The notes below the pieces were generated by a model, which saw only the letters and a list, made by a program, of their open reading frames with translations, did no database searches and was not told the DNA's origin. DNA of 64,000 nucleotides from Elysia chlorotica. Taxonomy: Eukaryota; Mollusca; Gastropoda; Plakobranchidae. The stretch's first letter is position 1. Each line of letters opens with the position of its first letter. A program made the position numbers and the translations under genes. This document shows, one piece after another, positions 1-12,624 of this stretch. Location of the stretch: assembly GCA_003991915.1 (NCBI GenBank), contig RQTK01001006.1:62001-126000 (forward strand), written 5' to 3'.

Positions 1-1400
1 TATACAATATTTATAGTTTTATCAGAAATGTTCTATGTATTAACATCTGAAATTTAACTTATATATTAAGCTAAACGCCTCTAAAAATGACTATTAAAAA
101 AGCTTAGAGGACACCGTATATTTTGCACGGTGCGTCCTTTCACTTAGGTATAAATGATATTAAGTGATTGATTTCCTTACCTGTGAATCGATAGGATATA
201 AGTTATTATAGCTAAACACCGCCAAAAATGATTGAAAAAAGCTTAACTAGACTGTATAACTTGACATAACGGATATATCATTTCACCTAAACATACATGA
301 TATTAACGAGTTTTCCTTTAACTGCGAATCTATAAGAATTACAATGTTCAGTGTGCTGCTCTTGATAATTCACATTTTGCAATTCGTTAAATTTCAAGAT
401 TTAAAAAAAATATAATACTTTTGGGCTGCGAACAGTTCTTGGGTCAATTATTACCAGTATGGTAAAAAATTGTGGAGGTTGCAAAGTGACACATATACTA
501 CTTATAAATAATGATATCATAAGCTTTTTAAGAAGTCACTGCAAAGCCTATCTACAACACAGGATTAAGCAATACAATAGTAACTTTAAATATTGCAGTC
601 TCTAGGTTTTATAAGACGCTAACAGTTGCCGCCACGGCTATTTCTACAATAATTTCATAAATGATTTTAATCCACCCATTTGCATTTGTGTAAAAGCAGT
701 TTAAAACGCGATTTCTGTTTATTTATTTATTTGTATATATATATTAATATACTCTATGTCGTGTTAAAACAAATTAAGGGCCCGCGGTGGGCTTTCAACG
801 GAGGAGGTCCATTTTTAGTCGCTGTCATTATTGTGTGGCCAGATATTGTATCTATTGTACAGTGTCGGGTGTGACTAAGTCATGGGTATCCCCTTGTAGG
901 GTACTGTCATAATACAACAACTTTCTTAAGACCTCAGACATGTTAAGCTAGGATAGAGCCCCGCTTTTTCCCATGAAAAACATTTTAGATCAATTTGAAT
1001 GTTCATCTTCACAGTGATGTCACAGATTGATATTAGAATGCTTAACTAGTGAAGTTACTTTTTGAGAAACATATGTGTTAACTTTAGTATATACAACTTT
1101 GACTGAAATGGATGCCTATGTTTCTCTCAAGAGATCGTTAAGAAAACAGGGAGACATTTTCTTACAACTGTTATTGTTATGTCTATTTGTTCACTTTTAT
1201 ATGGCACTTTTTCAGTCGTTGTTTAAAACAAGCATATTTTAAATACAATTTGAACTTTAAAAAATACTTGAAAGATAGTCTGATTCAATAATGATAACTT
1301 TGTTTTATAAATTCAACGCCATCAATTACTATTTATGAAGTCACTTTCTTCTTTTACCGTCTTAGTGAAATGGTAAACACGATGCTCCGTACAAGGAATA
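1..1400. other. AT-rich intergenic DNA
   Basis: Apart from the 141-base tandem duplication near the left edge I see no gene, RNA or mobile element that I can support. The short open frame at 680-874 is not convincing. Confidence 0.5.
69..350. repeat. Two-copy tandem duplication, period 141 bp
   Basis: A block beginning AGCTAAACGCC at 69 recurs as AGCTAAACACC at 210. The landmark CTGTGAATCG at 181 recurs as CTGCGAATCT at 322. Both offsets are exactly 141 bases, so the copies differ mainly by substitutions. They share a poly-A stretch before AAGCTTA and a TGATATTAA block. More copies could lie left of the window edge. Confidence 0.75.
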
Positions 1401-1405
1401 CTAAT

Positions 1406-1455
1406 CCAATGTTAACGCACAGCTATAAAAAGCGCACAACAACTCTGCATGCTAA
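1406..1455 (+). promoter_or_regulatory. Candidate TATA promoter with CCAAT motif
   Basis: TATAAAA lies at 1424-1430 in the context AGCTATAAAAAGCGC, with CCAAT at 1406-1410. A start site about 30 bases downstream would give a leader of roughly 100 nt before the ATG at 1563. Downstream, about 1490-1620, the DNA is clearly more GC- and CpG-rich than its surroundings, which fits a first exon. Confidence 0.45.
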
Positions 1456-1562
1456 GCGAGTTGCCGCCTACTTTTTGTCAGTGTTTTTTCCAGTTCACAG
1501 CTGAGGGCCAAGCCATCCTTATCGCAGTCCGGGTGTGGGTGCGCGTGTGATGCGCGGCGGAG

Positions 1563-1739
1563 ATGAGCGTGAGTTCAGAGGTGGCCTCAAAGCTCGCGCT
1601 GCTCACACTGCTCACACTATTTTACCTACAGGGTATTGCGGGTGGCTGTTTTAGATTTCTGCCTTTTAGGCGTTCTCTTACTCGCGACCACAACAAAAAC
1701 ACAAATGTAATATCTAAAGATAATAAGACTAAAATTTAA
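1563..1739 (+). CDS. Candidate first coding exon of a secreted protein (signal peptide)
   Basis: The ATG at 1563 opens a 58-codon frame ending with TAA at 1737-1739. The first 27 or so residues look like a signal peptide: MSVSSEVASK, then the hydrophobic stretch LALLTLLTLFYLQGIAG, with a plausible cleavage site after GIAG. A GTATTG splice donor follows CAGG at 1632, so the real exon may end there in phase 1 and the rest of the frame would be intron. The TATA box lies about 135 bases upstream. No matching second exon was recognised, so the product (neuropeptide precursor, antimicrobial or other secreted peptide) is unknown. A chance frame remains possible. Confidence 0.4.
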   Translation: MSVSSEVASKLALLTLLTLFYLQGIAGGCFRFLPFRRSLTRDHNKNTNVISKDNKTKI

Positions 1740-4700
1740 AAAAAAACAGAGATGTAAATTAAAAAGATTGTTGCTAAAATTTAAATGACACAACATCATT
1801 TCTTGGAAATTAAGGTCCCATGGACAGTTATTTACGAACTGTACAGCAAGGAAATGGAGGGGCAGTAAGATAGTTGATGTAGAATTAATTATGAAATAAG
1901 CTACTTCACTAATGCGTTAATTAAATGTGTTCCTACATTTAAAAAATAAAACTATCCTTTCAAATCGATAGACATTCTTTGATATTGCTGCAAAGGTGTT
2001 CTGGGAATAGCTTAGGAAGCTTTATAAGACGGAACCTAGAGGTTGTGTGTATGTGTGTTTGTGTGGTGTTGATTTTTTCAGAAATATAAAATTTGATAAG
2101 AGCCAATATTCTTCTTCTTTAGCGGCTCTCTTTGCATATTTCATGAAATCATAATTATTATATTTGCTTTCGAAAAACAATTGTTTGCGTGTGCGGCAGT
2201 AATCTTACAATAATTAATACTGTTTTCTTTTCTACTGATCAATTAAAAATATTGGATTCTTTCTTTTCGTTCAAATTATTTTTATCATGCTCTTCTTCCA
2301 TTCAGCTAAGTATTAATTTTACGAAAATTACTATTTCATTTTGAGAGAGAAACATGTGAAAAAACGTTATATACGTGTTGAATCACTGATAACATGAGTC
2401 ACATCTCTAGCAAAAGCTGGACAAAATGTTAAGGCGTAGAGGATATTATCGTAGGATAAGAAATAAAAAAAAGTCGTGAGAATATCAGCATACTCCATTA
2501 ACTTTAGACAAGATCGAAATAAAGACATTATGATCCACCCATTTCCATTTGAATCTTTAGTGTGGGTTTTTTCACCAAGAAAAGTATTCGGGGTACCCTT
2601 CCTCTTTATCGCTCCTGAGTACTACGACGGGAAAGACGAGATAGGAAGTTCTGTACATCTTCGGTGCCACCAAGATGGAGTTCTTCATCTGTCCCAATTA
2701 CGGATGAGCGCTGCTTTATTTCAAGTTTTATCGGACACCGGAAACGAAAATGGGTCAGAGAGGATAGAAAGAGGTGAAACACCTGACCTTTTTTCCCAAG
2801 TTTTAACCTATCAGGAATTAGAAACGTATAAGTCAAAGAGACTACGTAGAACTTGTGGCGCTTCTTAGATGTTATCGAAAAGTATGTTTGCTTTTACATC
2901 TATGTCTAATTTTCAATTTATTTCTAAAACAGCAGTTTATTCCAACAATGAGCAGAGATAGATAATTATTATATTGAAAAAATTAATGATCAATAGTGTA
3001 CTGTTTTATGGAACTTCTTCTCTGCTACTGCAGTGTTACATTAAACTAAAGTTGCGAGTTGAAAACTATGGCACATTCATCACTTGATAGGAATACGTCG
3101 TACGTCTTGTGATTAAGTATCAAGACATTGCTGATTCGTAAATTAACTCTTAGCTTCTTTTACTATTATAATGATCTTGTTTTTTAAATCTATCCATGAG
3201 GTAGGCCTTATTAAACTGTATACATGATCCGTTTTATTAATTAAGTCAAAATGATTAAACAGTGTTAAACATTTTTGTTTCTTGCATATCCCTTAGATTT
3301 TTTCCTTGTTATCTCTGAATAATTTTCGAGGCATTAAACCTTAAAGATAGTCATTGTTATATAAGTAGTCATGTTAATGAATAGAGTAAAAAATAATGTT
3401 CCCTCTCATTATTTTACTTTACCTCTATGTATCTATAAATTTTAGGGACAAATTGGTTTTAGTTTGCCTTGTTTACTGTTGATACAGTATTGTTATACCG
3501 TCGTGCAATATGGAATAGAAGCGCTATGGCATTTAAATACTGACGGAGAGACTGATAGAAAAAAGAGAAAAATATTCCATGTTTCAAAATTATTATCGTC
3601 TGGTCTTCTACATAAATTCTCTCTTGCACTTACAAGTTTTAAACATTCTCTCGGGCATGTTACATATCCGAGACAACTGAGGCTGGTAATATTTGCAGTT
3701 CCATCGCTACTGTTCCCAAAACATTATAACTATACAGCTCTTAGAGACGTTATTTTCCTTGCGACTGTAGTGACATGTCTAAAGCATTTTCCGCTTTTAG
3801 TTGAAATGGTAGAACGAATGATGTAGGCATTCGGTGATGATAAGGTGAGAGACAAAAAGAAAATAGTAATTAAGAGGATTGTTGATGTAATCAAAATGTA
3901 TACGGGTGTAAGAGGGATTTCGGTTTCAAAAGGGTGTCATCATATTTTTTCAAAACTTCGCTTGTTTTTTTTTTGTTTGTTGTTTTTTTTAATCAGATAT
4001 TATACTTCGTTGTATCGTTTTTATTGAGATAAATAACGCATATCATCTCAGTGTTGGGTAAAATGTGCATCCACCTTCAACTTTAAATGCATTCAAATCC
4101 ACATAAAAGACAGGAATGTGGAGTAGATCTAGAATCAACAAGGAGCCCAAGATACAAAGAGGTTCTGACCATACCTTGAATCAGGTTAATTGGCCTTATT
4201 TGCTCCATGCGGCCTTTTTTACCCTAAACTGACAAGCCAGCCCATGGGTTAACCTAGCCAGGTTTGAAATGAATGGGTTTAAATTGGATTATCACGTTGT
4301 TGCTTTAGAGTGCTCCACTAGGTCAGATAATTTTATAATTGTTCGACGGTTTTATTTTCACAGTATATTCGTTTGGTTTGTAAGTTTATATTTTTGCTCA
4401 GCTCTCTTTTACCGTTTTCCTTTCTACTTTGTATGTTGTGTTTGATAAGTATTTGCTTAACATAATTTTCCTTAGGGCAGTCTCTCGGTAGTTTTCGAAT
4501 AAAGCGTAATGTCGTGTTTGTTTAAAGGGGAAGTCACTACGTCCGCATCTTTGCAGGTTTGAAGAAAAGAACTGAAACAAGAGTGGATGAATCAATTATC
4601 ATCAACACAGGTGTTAGTTCCCAACGGGATTTGGTTGTTTTTCAGCCCATTCTTAGAGCTTTTTGCATGGAAACTCAACAGTTTTCCCCTTTTCATACTT

Positions 4701-5412
4701 AAGATAACATAACATAATTCGCCTCAAATTTCCGGACAAAGCTTTTATATGTGGCGTTTGCTTTCCAACAAGACCTTATGAAAAATTAGCCACATCTTAA
4801 TTAGCTACAGAATTAAAATATCTTGTGTCTAGACCAACAAAATCGATACGTTTGAGGAAATACATTCTAATTGCCGTGGGTGAGAAATTTGCTTGAGTAT
4901 TATTGTGTCAGTTGTCGATGTCATGAATTTTCATGAAATGAAAAAGGAAATAAACACGCCTGGTTCTTTATTATTAAAAGGGTTTGGAAAATGTTGAGCC
5001 TTCCATGTAATTTTTAACATTCTTTTGTAAATACAATAAAGAATAATTTTCAATTTAGGAAGACTGATGTTATCTAAAACATGTTTTAACGGTTTTTTTT
5101 TTTATTAATGTACTAACTTTCGTGGGAGTGGGGTATGTTTGAAAGCGGTGTTAGAAACCAATATTACTAATAAAAGGTTTTGAAGGATGAGGTGTCTAGA
5201 CCTCCAGCCGCCTCTGCTCTGATGAACCAAGCGATATGGCTATAAAAACTACTGAAGCATACGCACAGGGCGATCCAAGGATGCCGGCGGATTTTGGCAC
5301 CAGTTACCGTAAACCTTTCATAAGTATGATGGGAAGTGAATGGTTGTATTTTTCACTCACCTTTCCCCTCCTACTCCTCTTTCATCGTTTCGTTTTTGAA
5401 CTGGCGATGTCC
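1740..5412. other. Intergenic or intronic DNA, nothing recognised
   Basis: AT-rich sequence. Frames at 2476-2868 and 3464-3826 have no domain, splice or composition support that I can see. If the exon at 1563 is real, part of this span could be its first intron. Confidence 0.4.
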
Positions 5413-5490
5413 ACAAACTTAGTCGGTTGGTAGACATACAATGGGTAGGCGAGCAGAAAATTTGCGGTTCAAATCTCGGCTGCTGAGCCC
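5413..5490 (+). repeat. tRNA-derived SINE head
   Basis: An A-box-like TTAGTCGGTTGGTAGAC at 5419-5435 is followed by a perfect B-box-like GGTTCAAATCT at 5466-5476. The spacing fits a degenerate tRNA promoter. The sequence does not fold well enough for a working tRNA, so a SINE head is the better call. Confidence 0.5.
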
Positions 5491-6900
5491 GTCACCGGAG
5501 AGATTTGTTCAGGAAATATAGGGGACGTAAAACTTGGCAAAAATTACATATTTCAACACGCCTACAAGAAGCACGTTTCGGAACCTGAAATGGTACAAGC
5601 CAGATTTAGACCAGGAACAATTTTTCAACAAAACTTTTAAACTGTGATCGGAAGTCGTCTCCTTAAGTTTACCTTTACCTATCGATCTTATGAAATGTAA
5701 AACGCAAAGTAAATCGCAATTTTGGGAGAAAAAAGTAAGAAAGGCAACTGAAAATTAGGGAATGCCAAGAAGTATATCTTGGTGTATTGAATAGGAAACT
5801 GGATTTAAAAATATTTTTTTGTGTATTCAATGGATCGAGACAACCAGGGCGGCATGCAATTTCTTAATTGAGTAGTCTTCGACTGGGTTTCTGTAAACCC
5901 TCTAAGCTTGGGAAAAGTACAACAGTCCAAAATTGATTGCCATCGAAAGTATTGAATTTCGTGTTGGTTTTCGGTACATAGATAAAATCTGATTTTTTAT
6001 GCGTTTTTATTTTGTCCGCTTTTTTTCTTTGACAGTTTATTTGTTTGGGTTCCTTAGCCTAGTTTAGATATTCAGCGTCCTGAAAATGTCTTTCAGACTT
6101 TTATAAATACAAGTTCTTTTTATCATAAGAGAGATAGAGAGTGTGTGTTGTTTAGTATCTGCGTATACTTTCTCTCAGTGGGAAAAAAGTAAGAAACTAA
6201 CCATGAACTTTTGTTTATCACTTACATCAGAGTAGCAACTAGCAACACATGTAATCTAAGTAAGGCAGAGTTATCATGTAACCCATGTCAGCCCTAATCC
6301 CCACACACTCTTTTAATGAACAGCTTAGTGGAACCGGTGGTACAGACAAAAATATACGATTGCAGACAAATTTGAACTCGTTTCTTTTGAGAAAAGGTAT
6401 GTATTGTATAAGTAGCCACGAGTAGAAACCTAGAGAATGAACACCAGATGGAGAAAGGGAGGATATTTTCAAGTGGAAATACACACAACGGAATCTGGCG
6501 TACTCACCTGCATGGACTTTGATACGGAAACATAAGAGCAGGTACTAAATGTGCTTTGTTTCCACATAATTTAATTGAAGGTACGTTTGGAATAAGCTCT
6601 TTTATCCAGCATTCTCAAATACAATGTTATTTTAACCTGGAAATCTTTACATTTTCTTGGGGGACGAAAAATGGGGTTCAATAAGTACAATTTTTCATTA
6701 GTGTGCTTGGTTTTTAGTTTGTTGTTCCCTAAATATAATAGCATTTTCTCCTCTAACCAACCCAAGTTGAAAGGGATTTAAAAAAGAGCGAATGACAGAA
6801 AGAAAGTAAGAGGGTGAGAGAGGGATATAGTTTAGCATAAAACGATTGCGATACAAATGCAGAGTAAGAAAATATAAGCGGAAGGCACACATCGTTACAC
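5491..6900. other. Intergenic DNA, nothing recognised
   Basis: No gene, RNA or repeat family recognised. Short frames on the - strand at 6239-6998 are low-complexity or unsupported. Confidence 0.4.
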
Positions 6901-6939
6901 AACGAATACAAATACAAATCACAAGTCGCAGATAGACAG

Positions 6940-7033
6940 ATTGATACATGGAGAGAAAGCGGCAAAGATAGAGACACACAGAGAAATACAGAGAGCAAAG
7001 ATTTTATAACTTCCCCAGAAGATACAAATCAGA

Positions 7034-7092
<59 letters not shown>

Positions 7093-7460
7093 GAGAGACA
7101 GAGACAGAGACAGAGGTGAAATAGAGACATACAGAGAGACAGACAGAGACACACAGAGAGTGAATGAGAGAGATAGAGAGAGAGAGAGACGAACAGAGAG
7201 AAATAAAGAGACAAGCAGACAGGCAGACAGTGACAGAGAGTGAGTGAGCGAAATAAAGAAACAGAGACACAAAAAGATATATATATATATATATGAAAAG
7301 TGTAAATTAAAAGCTATAAAGAGACATAAACACAAAAAGATATAATAAAAAGAGAGAGAGATAGAAAGATATACAAAGATACACAGAGAGAAATAGAGTA
7401 AAAGTGTTTGTCTCTGTGTGTGTATGAGAGAGAGATAGAGAGTAAGAGAGGCATAAAAGC
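6940..7460. repeat. GA/GACA-rich low-complexity tract
   Basis: A purine-rich region contains a pure GA run at about 7037-7086, mixed GACAGA units, a short TA run near 7278-7294, and more GA and GATA units to about 7460. Long open frames read on the - strand (LSLSLS) are products of this repeat and not genes. Confidence 0.9.
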
Positions 7461-8069
7461 GGGAGGATAGAACGTAGCTTTCGTACTTCAACCTCTTCAA
7501 TCACCCAATATATTTTTGAGCACAATAATAATGATTGCCTATTTGGATTATTAATAGCAACCACTGTGATAACAATTATACCGGAATTTGTGTTTTATCC
7601 CCAGAAAATGTGTACCATTAGCCAGAAGTTCAATATAAATGGACACCATAATAACATTTAAAGCTATTATTATTGGCATCTGAATGATTGTTTTCACTTT
7701 ATTCATTACTATAGAACCAATGCCGCCTTAGGTCTTAGCAAATGTTGGTCTCTTGTTTAATGTTTTTCTATGATCTATGTAAAATCCTACATAGGCCGAG
7801 GTATTTTACATTCCTTTTGTTTAATGAGACTTGAAGCACCCGAAATTTCTGTCTAAAATATCACTATTCACTATACGAAATAATGAAAAGATTTGTAATG
7901 AAAAGTGTAAATTAAAAGCTCTAAATAAGGCAAACTGTTTTTATCAAAATAGTTTCAGTGAATCTATGAGACAGCGTGAGACAGAAATAGAGAGAAAGAG
8001 AGAAAGTTTGGGGGTGGATAGAGAGCGAACATATATTAAGTGTATTATTTGTAATGAGAGAAAAAAAAA

Positions 8070-8071
<2 letters not shown>
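7461..8071. other. Intergenic DNA, nothing recognised
   Basis: AT-rich. A block near 7296-7320 (GAAAAGTGTAAATTAAAAGC) recurs near 7899-7920, a small direct repeat across the purine tract. Confidence 0.4.
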
Positions 8072-8114
<43 letters not shown>

Positions 8115-8170
8115 GACAGACAGACAGACAGACAGTCAGGGAGACAGACAGTCAGGGAGACAGACAGAAT
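8072..8170. repeat. GA then GACA microsatellite
   Basis: A GA run (about 8072-8106) passes into GACA units (about 8106-8166), with AGGGAGACAGACAGTC repeated twice. Confidence 0.9.
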
Positions 8171-8736
8171 TAGAGAGATAAAGGGGATGGGTGGTCATTA
8201 TAATTCTTCACATCAAATGTACAATGTATTATTCATCTCTAGAAATAAAATAAGACAGTATACTGATGTGACTAAATTTTTATATGAACGAATATAGAAC
8301 GGTGCGTATTCAGGCGGCTAGTCCAATATATAAAAAATAGGCAAAAACGTTTAGCTAAATGCTGCTACAAGCAATATTTTATTTGCGCGCGCATTATTTA
8401 TAGACAGAGGGCCGTAAGGATTTTTATTCGCATTATTATTCTTACGAGTGGTAAGCTATTGTGACGTTGCACTTATAGATTGTACTTATAGCCCTCTAGA
8501 GTCATCATGTCCATTTATTTTGAAATAGAAATAGCATCCATTGTAACGAGTCATCCACAGTCTATGAAGCTAGATAGATTATTGGATATATATGCAATAT
8601 ACTCGTTCTAAGATGTAGGAATAATGAACTGATCTTGATATAAATTAAAAGAAAAAGATTCAGTGTGTGACAGCGGGACCACATTTGGATCGAAAATATT
8701 TTATCCTTATGGGACACTTCTTCTTTTCTTTTTTTT

Positions 8737-8784
8737 AGGGGGGGGGGGGGGGGGGGAGGGGTAGTTTGCTAAAAAAGCTTTTTT

Positions 8785-8811
<27 letters not shown>
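8737..8811. repeat. Paired homopolymer G tracts
   Basis: A run of about 19 G at 8738-8756 is followed by about 17 T then about 16 G at 8779-8811. Lengths at such runs are often unreliable in assemblies. Confidence 0.85.
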
Positions 8812-8815
<4 letters not shown>

Positions 8816-9950
8816 TGGATATATATGAAAAGAAATTTAATTAACGACATACTTCTCTGACCCCGTAAAAAAACTAGACATAACAGTTAATAAATGGGAG
8901 AAGTTCACAATAACAAAAAAAACTTTTTCTCATCGCCATCTGTTGCGAAAGGCGCAAGTATTGACATGAGATTGGAAAGACTGTCCAGCAAATTCAATTG
9001 ATAGTAGAAAATTGGGTAGACAGTTTGGAATTAGATAACGTAGGACAGACCGAAAAAGACTCTTGGTCGGAGGAGAGAGACGAGTAGAAGGATAGATAGA
9101 GCTCAGACACACCATCAGGCAAAAGAAAACTAGGGAGTCAACAAAACTGGTAATTCTGTTGTTAGTTTCTACATATAGGGACACTCTCAAGAATATAACA
9201 TGGGGACAGTTTAGTTGAAATGTGTTATCTATACAGCAGTTATTCAGAGGTTGATAATAACGCCTCATAAAACCTGTATGGATATATGCATGCGTTTTAA
9301 GATGTTCATACATAATCATACTTTTTGTCTGTGTTGGCAATTATCTTTATTTTATAATTCAATAATGTGCGTGCAGCGAACCATAGGCAGTTAATTTACA
9401 GCAGTAATAATCGTATTCATTTTGGTTTTGTTTGTATGGGGGTTGTGGTGTTTGTAGGCCTTTATTGTTGTTGGTCTTTTTTTTTAATTATATTTCAGTT
9501 ATTAATCTATGAATATAAACAGAAAAATGTTCAAACTGCAAGGTTATACAAGAATTTGAAGCCTCTGTGATAGAGAGATCATATTTTATTTTGCAGATTT
9601 TAAAAAGCCAGGTAAAACAACATCATAAGGAAATTAAATAGTCCACGCTAATTATAAAACTAGGTTTATCCCATCAATTTTGGCCTCATTATAATATATA
9701 ATGGAGGAAGCGTGAACTACAAACGAAATATTTTCTTCCAAAATCAGAGAGAAGAAACAATCAGATCAACATTGAGATAAAAAGTTCTTTTTTTTTTTCG
9801 TTTTAGTTTTTATATAAATGTTAGTTTCAGGCCTACATCCTCTGGCACGATTTTCTACATAATCATAATAGTAGCGGATACGGGAACACCAGTTTATTTT
9901 CTAAGCGGAGAACCTTATCTAGAGCACTAATTTAAAAAAAAATAAATAAT
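8812..9950. other. Intergenic DNA, nothing recognised
   Basis: No supported gene. The 136-codon - strand frame at 8930-9340 lacks any motif I know. Confidence 0.4.
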
Positions 9951-9951
9951 T

Positions 9952-10022
9952 GACCTCGACGTGATTTGAACACACTATCTTCTGATCTGGGGCCAGACCC
10001 GCTACCGTCGCGCCACATGACA
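9952..10022 (-). repeat. tRNA-like SINE head
   Basis: Read on the - strand, TGGCGCGACGGTAGC (10001-10015) resembles an A box and TGTTCAAATCA (9962-9972) a B box. A GGTCT/AGATC stem sits where an anticodon arm would be. The loop is one base short and the acceptor stem is poor, so I call a SINE or tRNA pseudogene, not a working tRNA. Confidence 0.5.
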
Positions 10023-10269
10023 TTTCACTATCTGGAATGGGTAAAATATAGTAATTATACAATCGTTTAACCCAATGTCGTATGAGTGATGGGTTATTAT
10101 TTTGGTTTACTTTTACGTCTCCTAGGCAGTGATAATATGTTACTTATAGGTTAGATAGGCTAAGCAATGCGTCGGCCATGAGACAGACAGGAAGCTCTTG
10201 GCAGAGGAGATAAAACCCTAACTCTTAGCTGTGCGCTCGCGATGAACCTTCATTTGCCTTTTTTGGGGA

Positions 10270-10555
10270 TTGGTGGAGGGGGGGGGGGCACCCAAAATGG
10301 CATAATTCTTCGAGGACCAGCAGACTTGTGAGGGTCTTATAGCTCGCATACACATAACATCTTATACATCGATATTATCGCGAAAAGTGGAGCGCTGCAG
10401 GGGCATAGCCCGTCAAACTTTTAGTCGCTGCTCCAAGGTTTCCGCTAGAATCATATAGACCCACTGAGACTAGGGCAAAGATTTGAGCTTCAAAACGCGC
10501 ATCTCCTGCTCTCAGTACAAAGCACTAACCACTTGAGCTACCGGCGCCGCCTTGA
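10270..10555 (-). repeat. tRNA-derived SINE
   Basis: On the - strand the head reads TAGCTCAAGTGGTTAGTGC (10522-10540, A box) then GTTTTGAAGCTC (10485-10496, weak B box). The body probably continues toward 10270. The left edge is uncertain. Confidence 0.5.
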
Positions 10556-11935
10556 CATTGTGGCGGGGCCGGGTCATTTGCTTACACAAATTCCTTGGAT
10601 CTTCGTTTTCTAAAACGAATTCTTGTGGGATGGAGATGCCTACTCTTGAGGGACGCCATGTTATAATTCGCAAAACTTTGGAATTTATATAGCTTTGAAA
10701 AAGAGCCTAACATTAACGATTCAATGAACGTAAAAAGTAGGGTTTCATGAGATAAAAGAGGAAACTCGCAACTGAAGGAAAAACGGACGCGAAAAGGAAA
10801 AAAAACGTTAATAGAAAAGCAATAATTTGTCCGATAAGGCAAAACGTTATTGAATGTGTGTTTCAAGTATACACGAAAGGTCAGAACTCAACTTTAAAAT
10901 CGTTTATCAAACCAAATGAAATTGGAAATAAACGTAATGAAAAAGTTGCCCTTGTATTACTACATACACCGTGTGGTATGTGAATGCTATTTAATACAAT
11001 AAATAACGTAACTTCCTGAGATGTTTTTGTCGTTTTTATTTCATTTCTTTTTCTTGATTGTTTTTTTTTTTATGTGTTTATGTATCGTAAAAATAGGCAA
11101 TCGATAAAATTGGGTTCAATGAATCACTTTTGCGAGATCGCTTGGTAAAACCTACGCGACAAAGGACCAGTCTGGTGTTCAGTGAATGGCTTTGGAATAC
11201 AATCCCTTTAAAGGGGATTAAGTATGTTGATGATATTGATAGCAGATCTCGTTGATTGTATTGTTAAAGATCCAAACGATTAAACCAACCCGAAACAGTG
11301 AACTTGTAAATATTTTTTTTATTCTTTTTTTTACACTACTGTTTGTATTTTTTTGTTGTTTTTTTGCTTTTATGCTATAGGAAAAACTTTTTCAGCTAAT
11401 TTCTTTTTTATACTTACTCTTCGTATACATTACACAAACTGATAATCATGAGAAAATAAAAAATAGGTATAGTGCAGCTCTGTGAATACAAAACGATACA
11501 GACACGTAAGTTTTTGGCCTTTAGGCCTTCATCAGACACAATAATATACTATGATTAAATATGTTTTACCTACACACTAAGATTTTACATGTCAAAGATA
11601 AAAATAGATATATATATATATAAAAGTAAATCAGATAAATAGACCATGAAGATCTAAATGGGAAATAAAAGCAACAGTAGTGATAAAATCAGATCTAGAT
11701 CCAAGAAGAGAGTCAAATAATAACGATTAGACATAAACGGAAAGACAGAGAGAAGAGAGAAGAGTGTGTGTGGGGAGAGGTTACCAAATTGCCGCACAGG
11801 TTTTTTGTTGAAGTCACCTATAAAGAGGGGCCACATTTTCTTAATGTAACTTCGGTAAAAAAAAATTCTTTAAGAATTCTTCTTACCTCATCTGTAATAT
11901 AATTATGGTTGGTTTTATGGTTGGGTAAAAAAGCA
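10556..11935. other. Intergenic DNA, nothing recognised
   Basis: AT-rich with short T runs. No supported gene; the 94-codon - strand frame at 10582-10866 has no recognisable motif. Confidence 0.4.
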
Positions 11936-11939
11936 TAGA

Positions 11940-12618
11940 CTGCTGCTGAATGTTAAGAAAGCTAAAATTGCTAACATCAACATGCGCAGCTCTGTTGGAG
12001 ATGTGGTAGTAAACGGAGGACAGGTGGAGCATGTAGACCACTTTGAATACTTAAATTTTAGGATTGAAGGAGACGGCAATTCCTCGGCGGAAATGTAATG
12101 AAAGAATATATAAAAAACTGGAGCAAATGAAAAGGCCTGAGAAACTCTAAAAGGGATTCAACAAACAGACAAAATTGAAAATCATAAGATATTGCATATT
12201 CTCCATTGCCACATATGGATTTCAAAGTGACAATTAAAAAAAACAGATGAAAAGAAACAGTGTTCTTTTGAAATTAAATGCTACCGAAAAATGCGTAGAG
12301 TTTCATGGAGAGCACACATACGAAATGATAACATAAAACCAAATAGCTTTTTATATAGCATCAATAAAAGAAAACTGGTATTTTGGGCACCCTAAAAGAC
12401 ATAACAGTTTGGAAAGACATACCCAAGAAGCAAAGCTGTGGGCAAAGTGAAGACAGAGCAGACCTACATGAAGGTAGATGGATGACATCAGCGACGGTCT
12501 ACAACGGAGACTCAGCGAGGCAGGAAGGATCGCTCAAAACAGAGAGCAGCTCTTCAGGCAGATTGTACGGGAAGCAACGCCTGACATTACAGAAAAACTA
12601 GCATGATGGTGATGATGA
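11940..12618 (+). mobile_element. LINE 3' fragment (reverse-transcriptase C-terminal region)
   Basis: Several + frames give a typical non-LTR element ending. GGQVEHVDHFEYLNFRIEGDG recalls the 'EFKYLGSIITEDG' region, FEIKCYRKMRRVSWRAHIRN the 'FEMKCYRRMLRISWTAH' region, INKRKLVF 'RKRKLSWFGH', and a later WH-R-R segment the 'RPRKQWMDDI' region. The end reads ITEKLA then a GATGGTGATGATGA tail near 12602-12618. The reading shifts frame and meets stops, so it is dead. Only the last 700 bases or so remain, a 5' truncation usual for LINEs. Confidence 0.7.
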
Positions 12619-12624
12619 ATCCTT

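Noticed and set aside
2476-2868. 130-codon + frame, with a 76-codon frame on the other strand
   Set aside because: No motif, no splice context and no composition shift; it could be a decayed element but I cannot support that.
3464-3826. 120-codon + frame
   Set aside because: No recognisable domain; not clearly above chance for AT-rich DNA.
6753-7564. Several long - strand frames reading LSLSLS
   Set aside because: They are the six-frame reading of GA/CT repeats and have no independent coding signal.
8930-9340. 136-codon - strand frame
   Set aside because: No motif or membrane or signal pattern of note; no supporting promoter or splice sites.
9952-10022. Working tRNA gene
   Set aside because: The A and B boxes are present but the acceptor stem does not pair and the anticodon loop is short, so I call it a SINE head.
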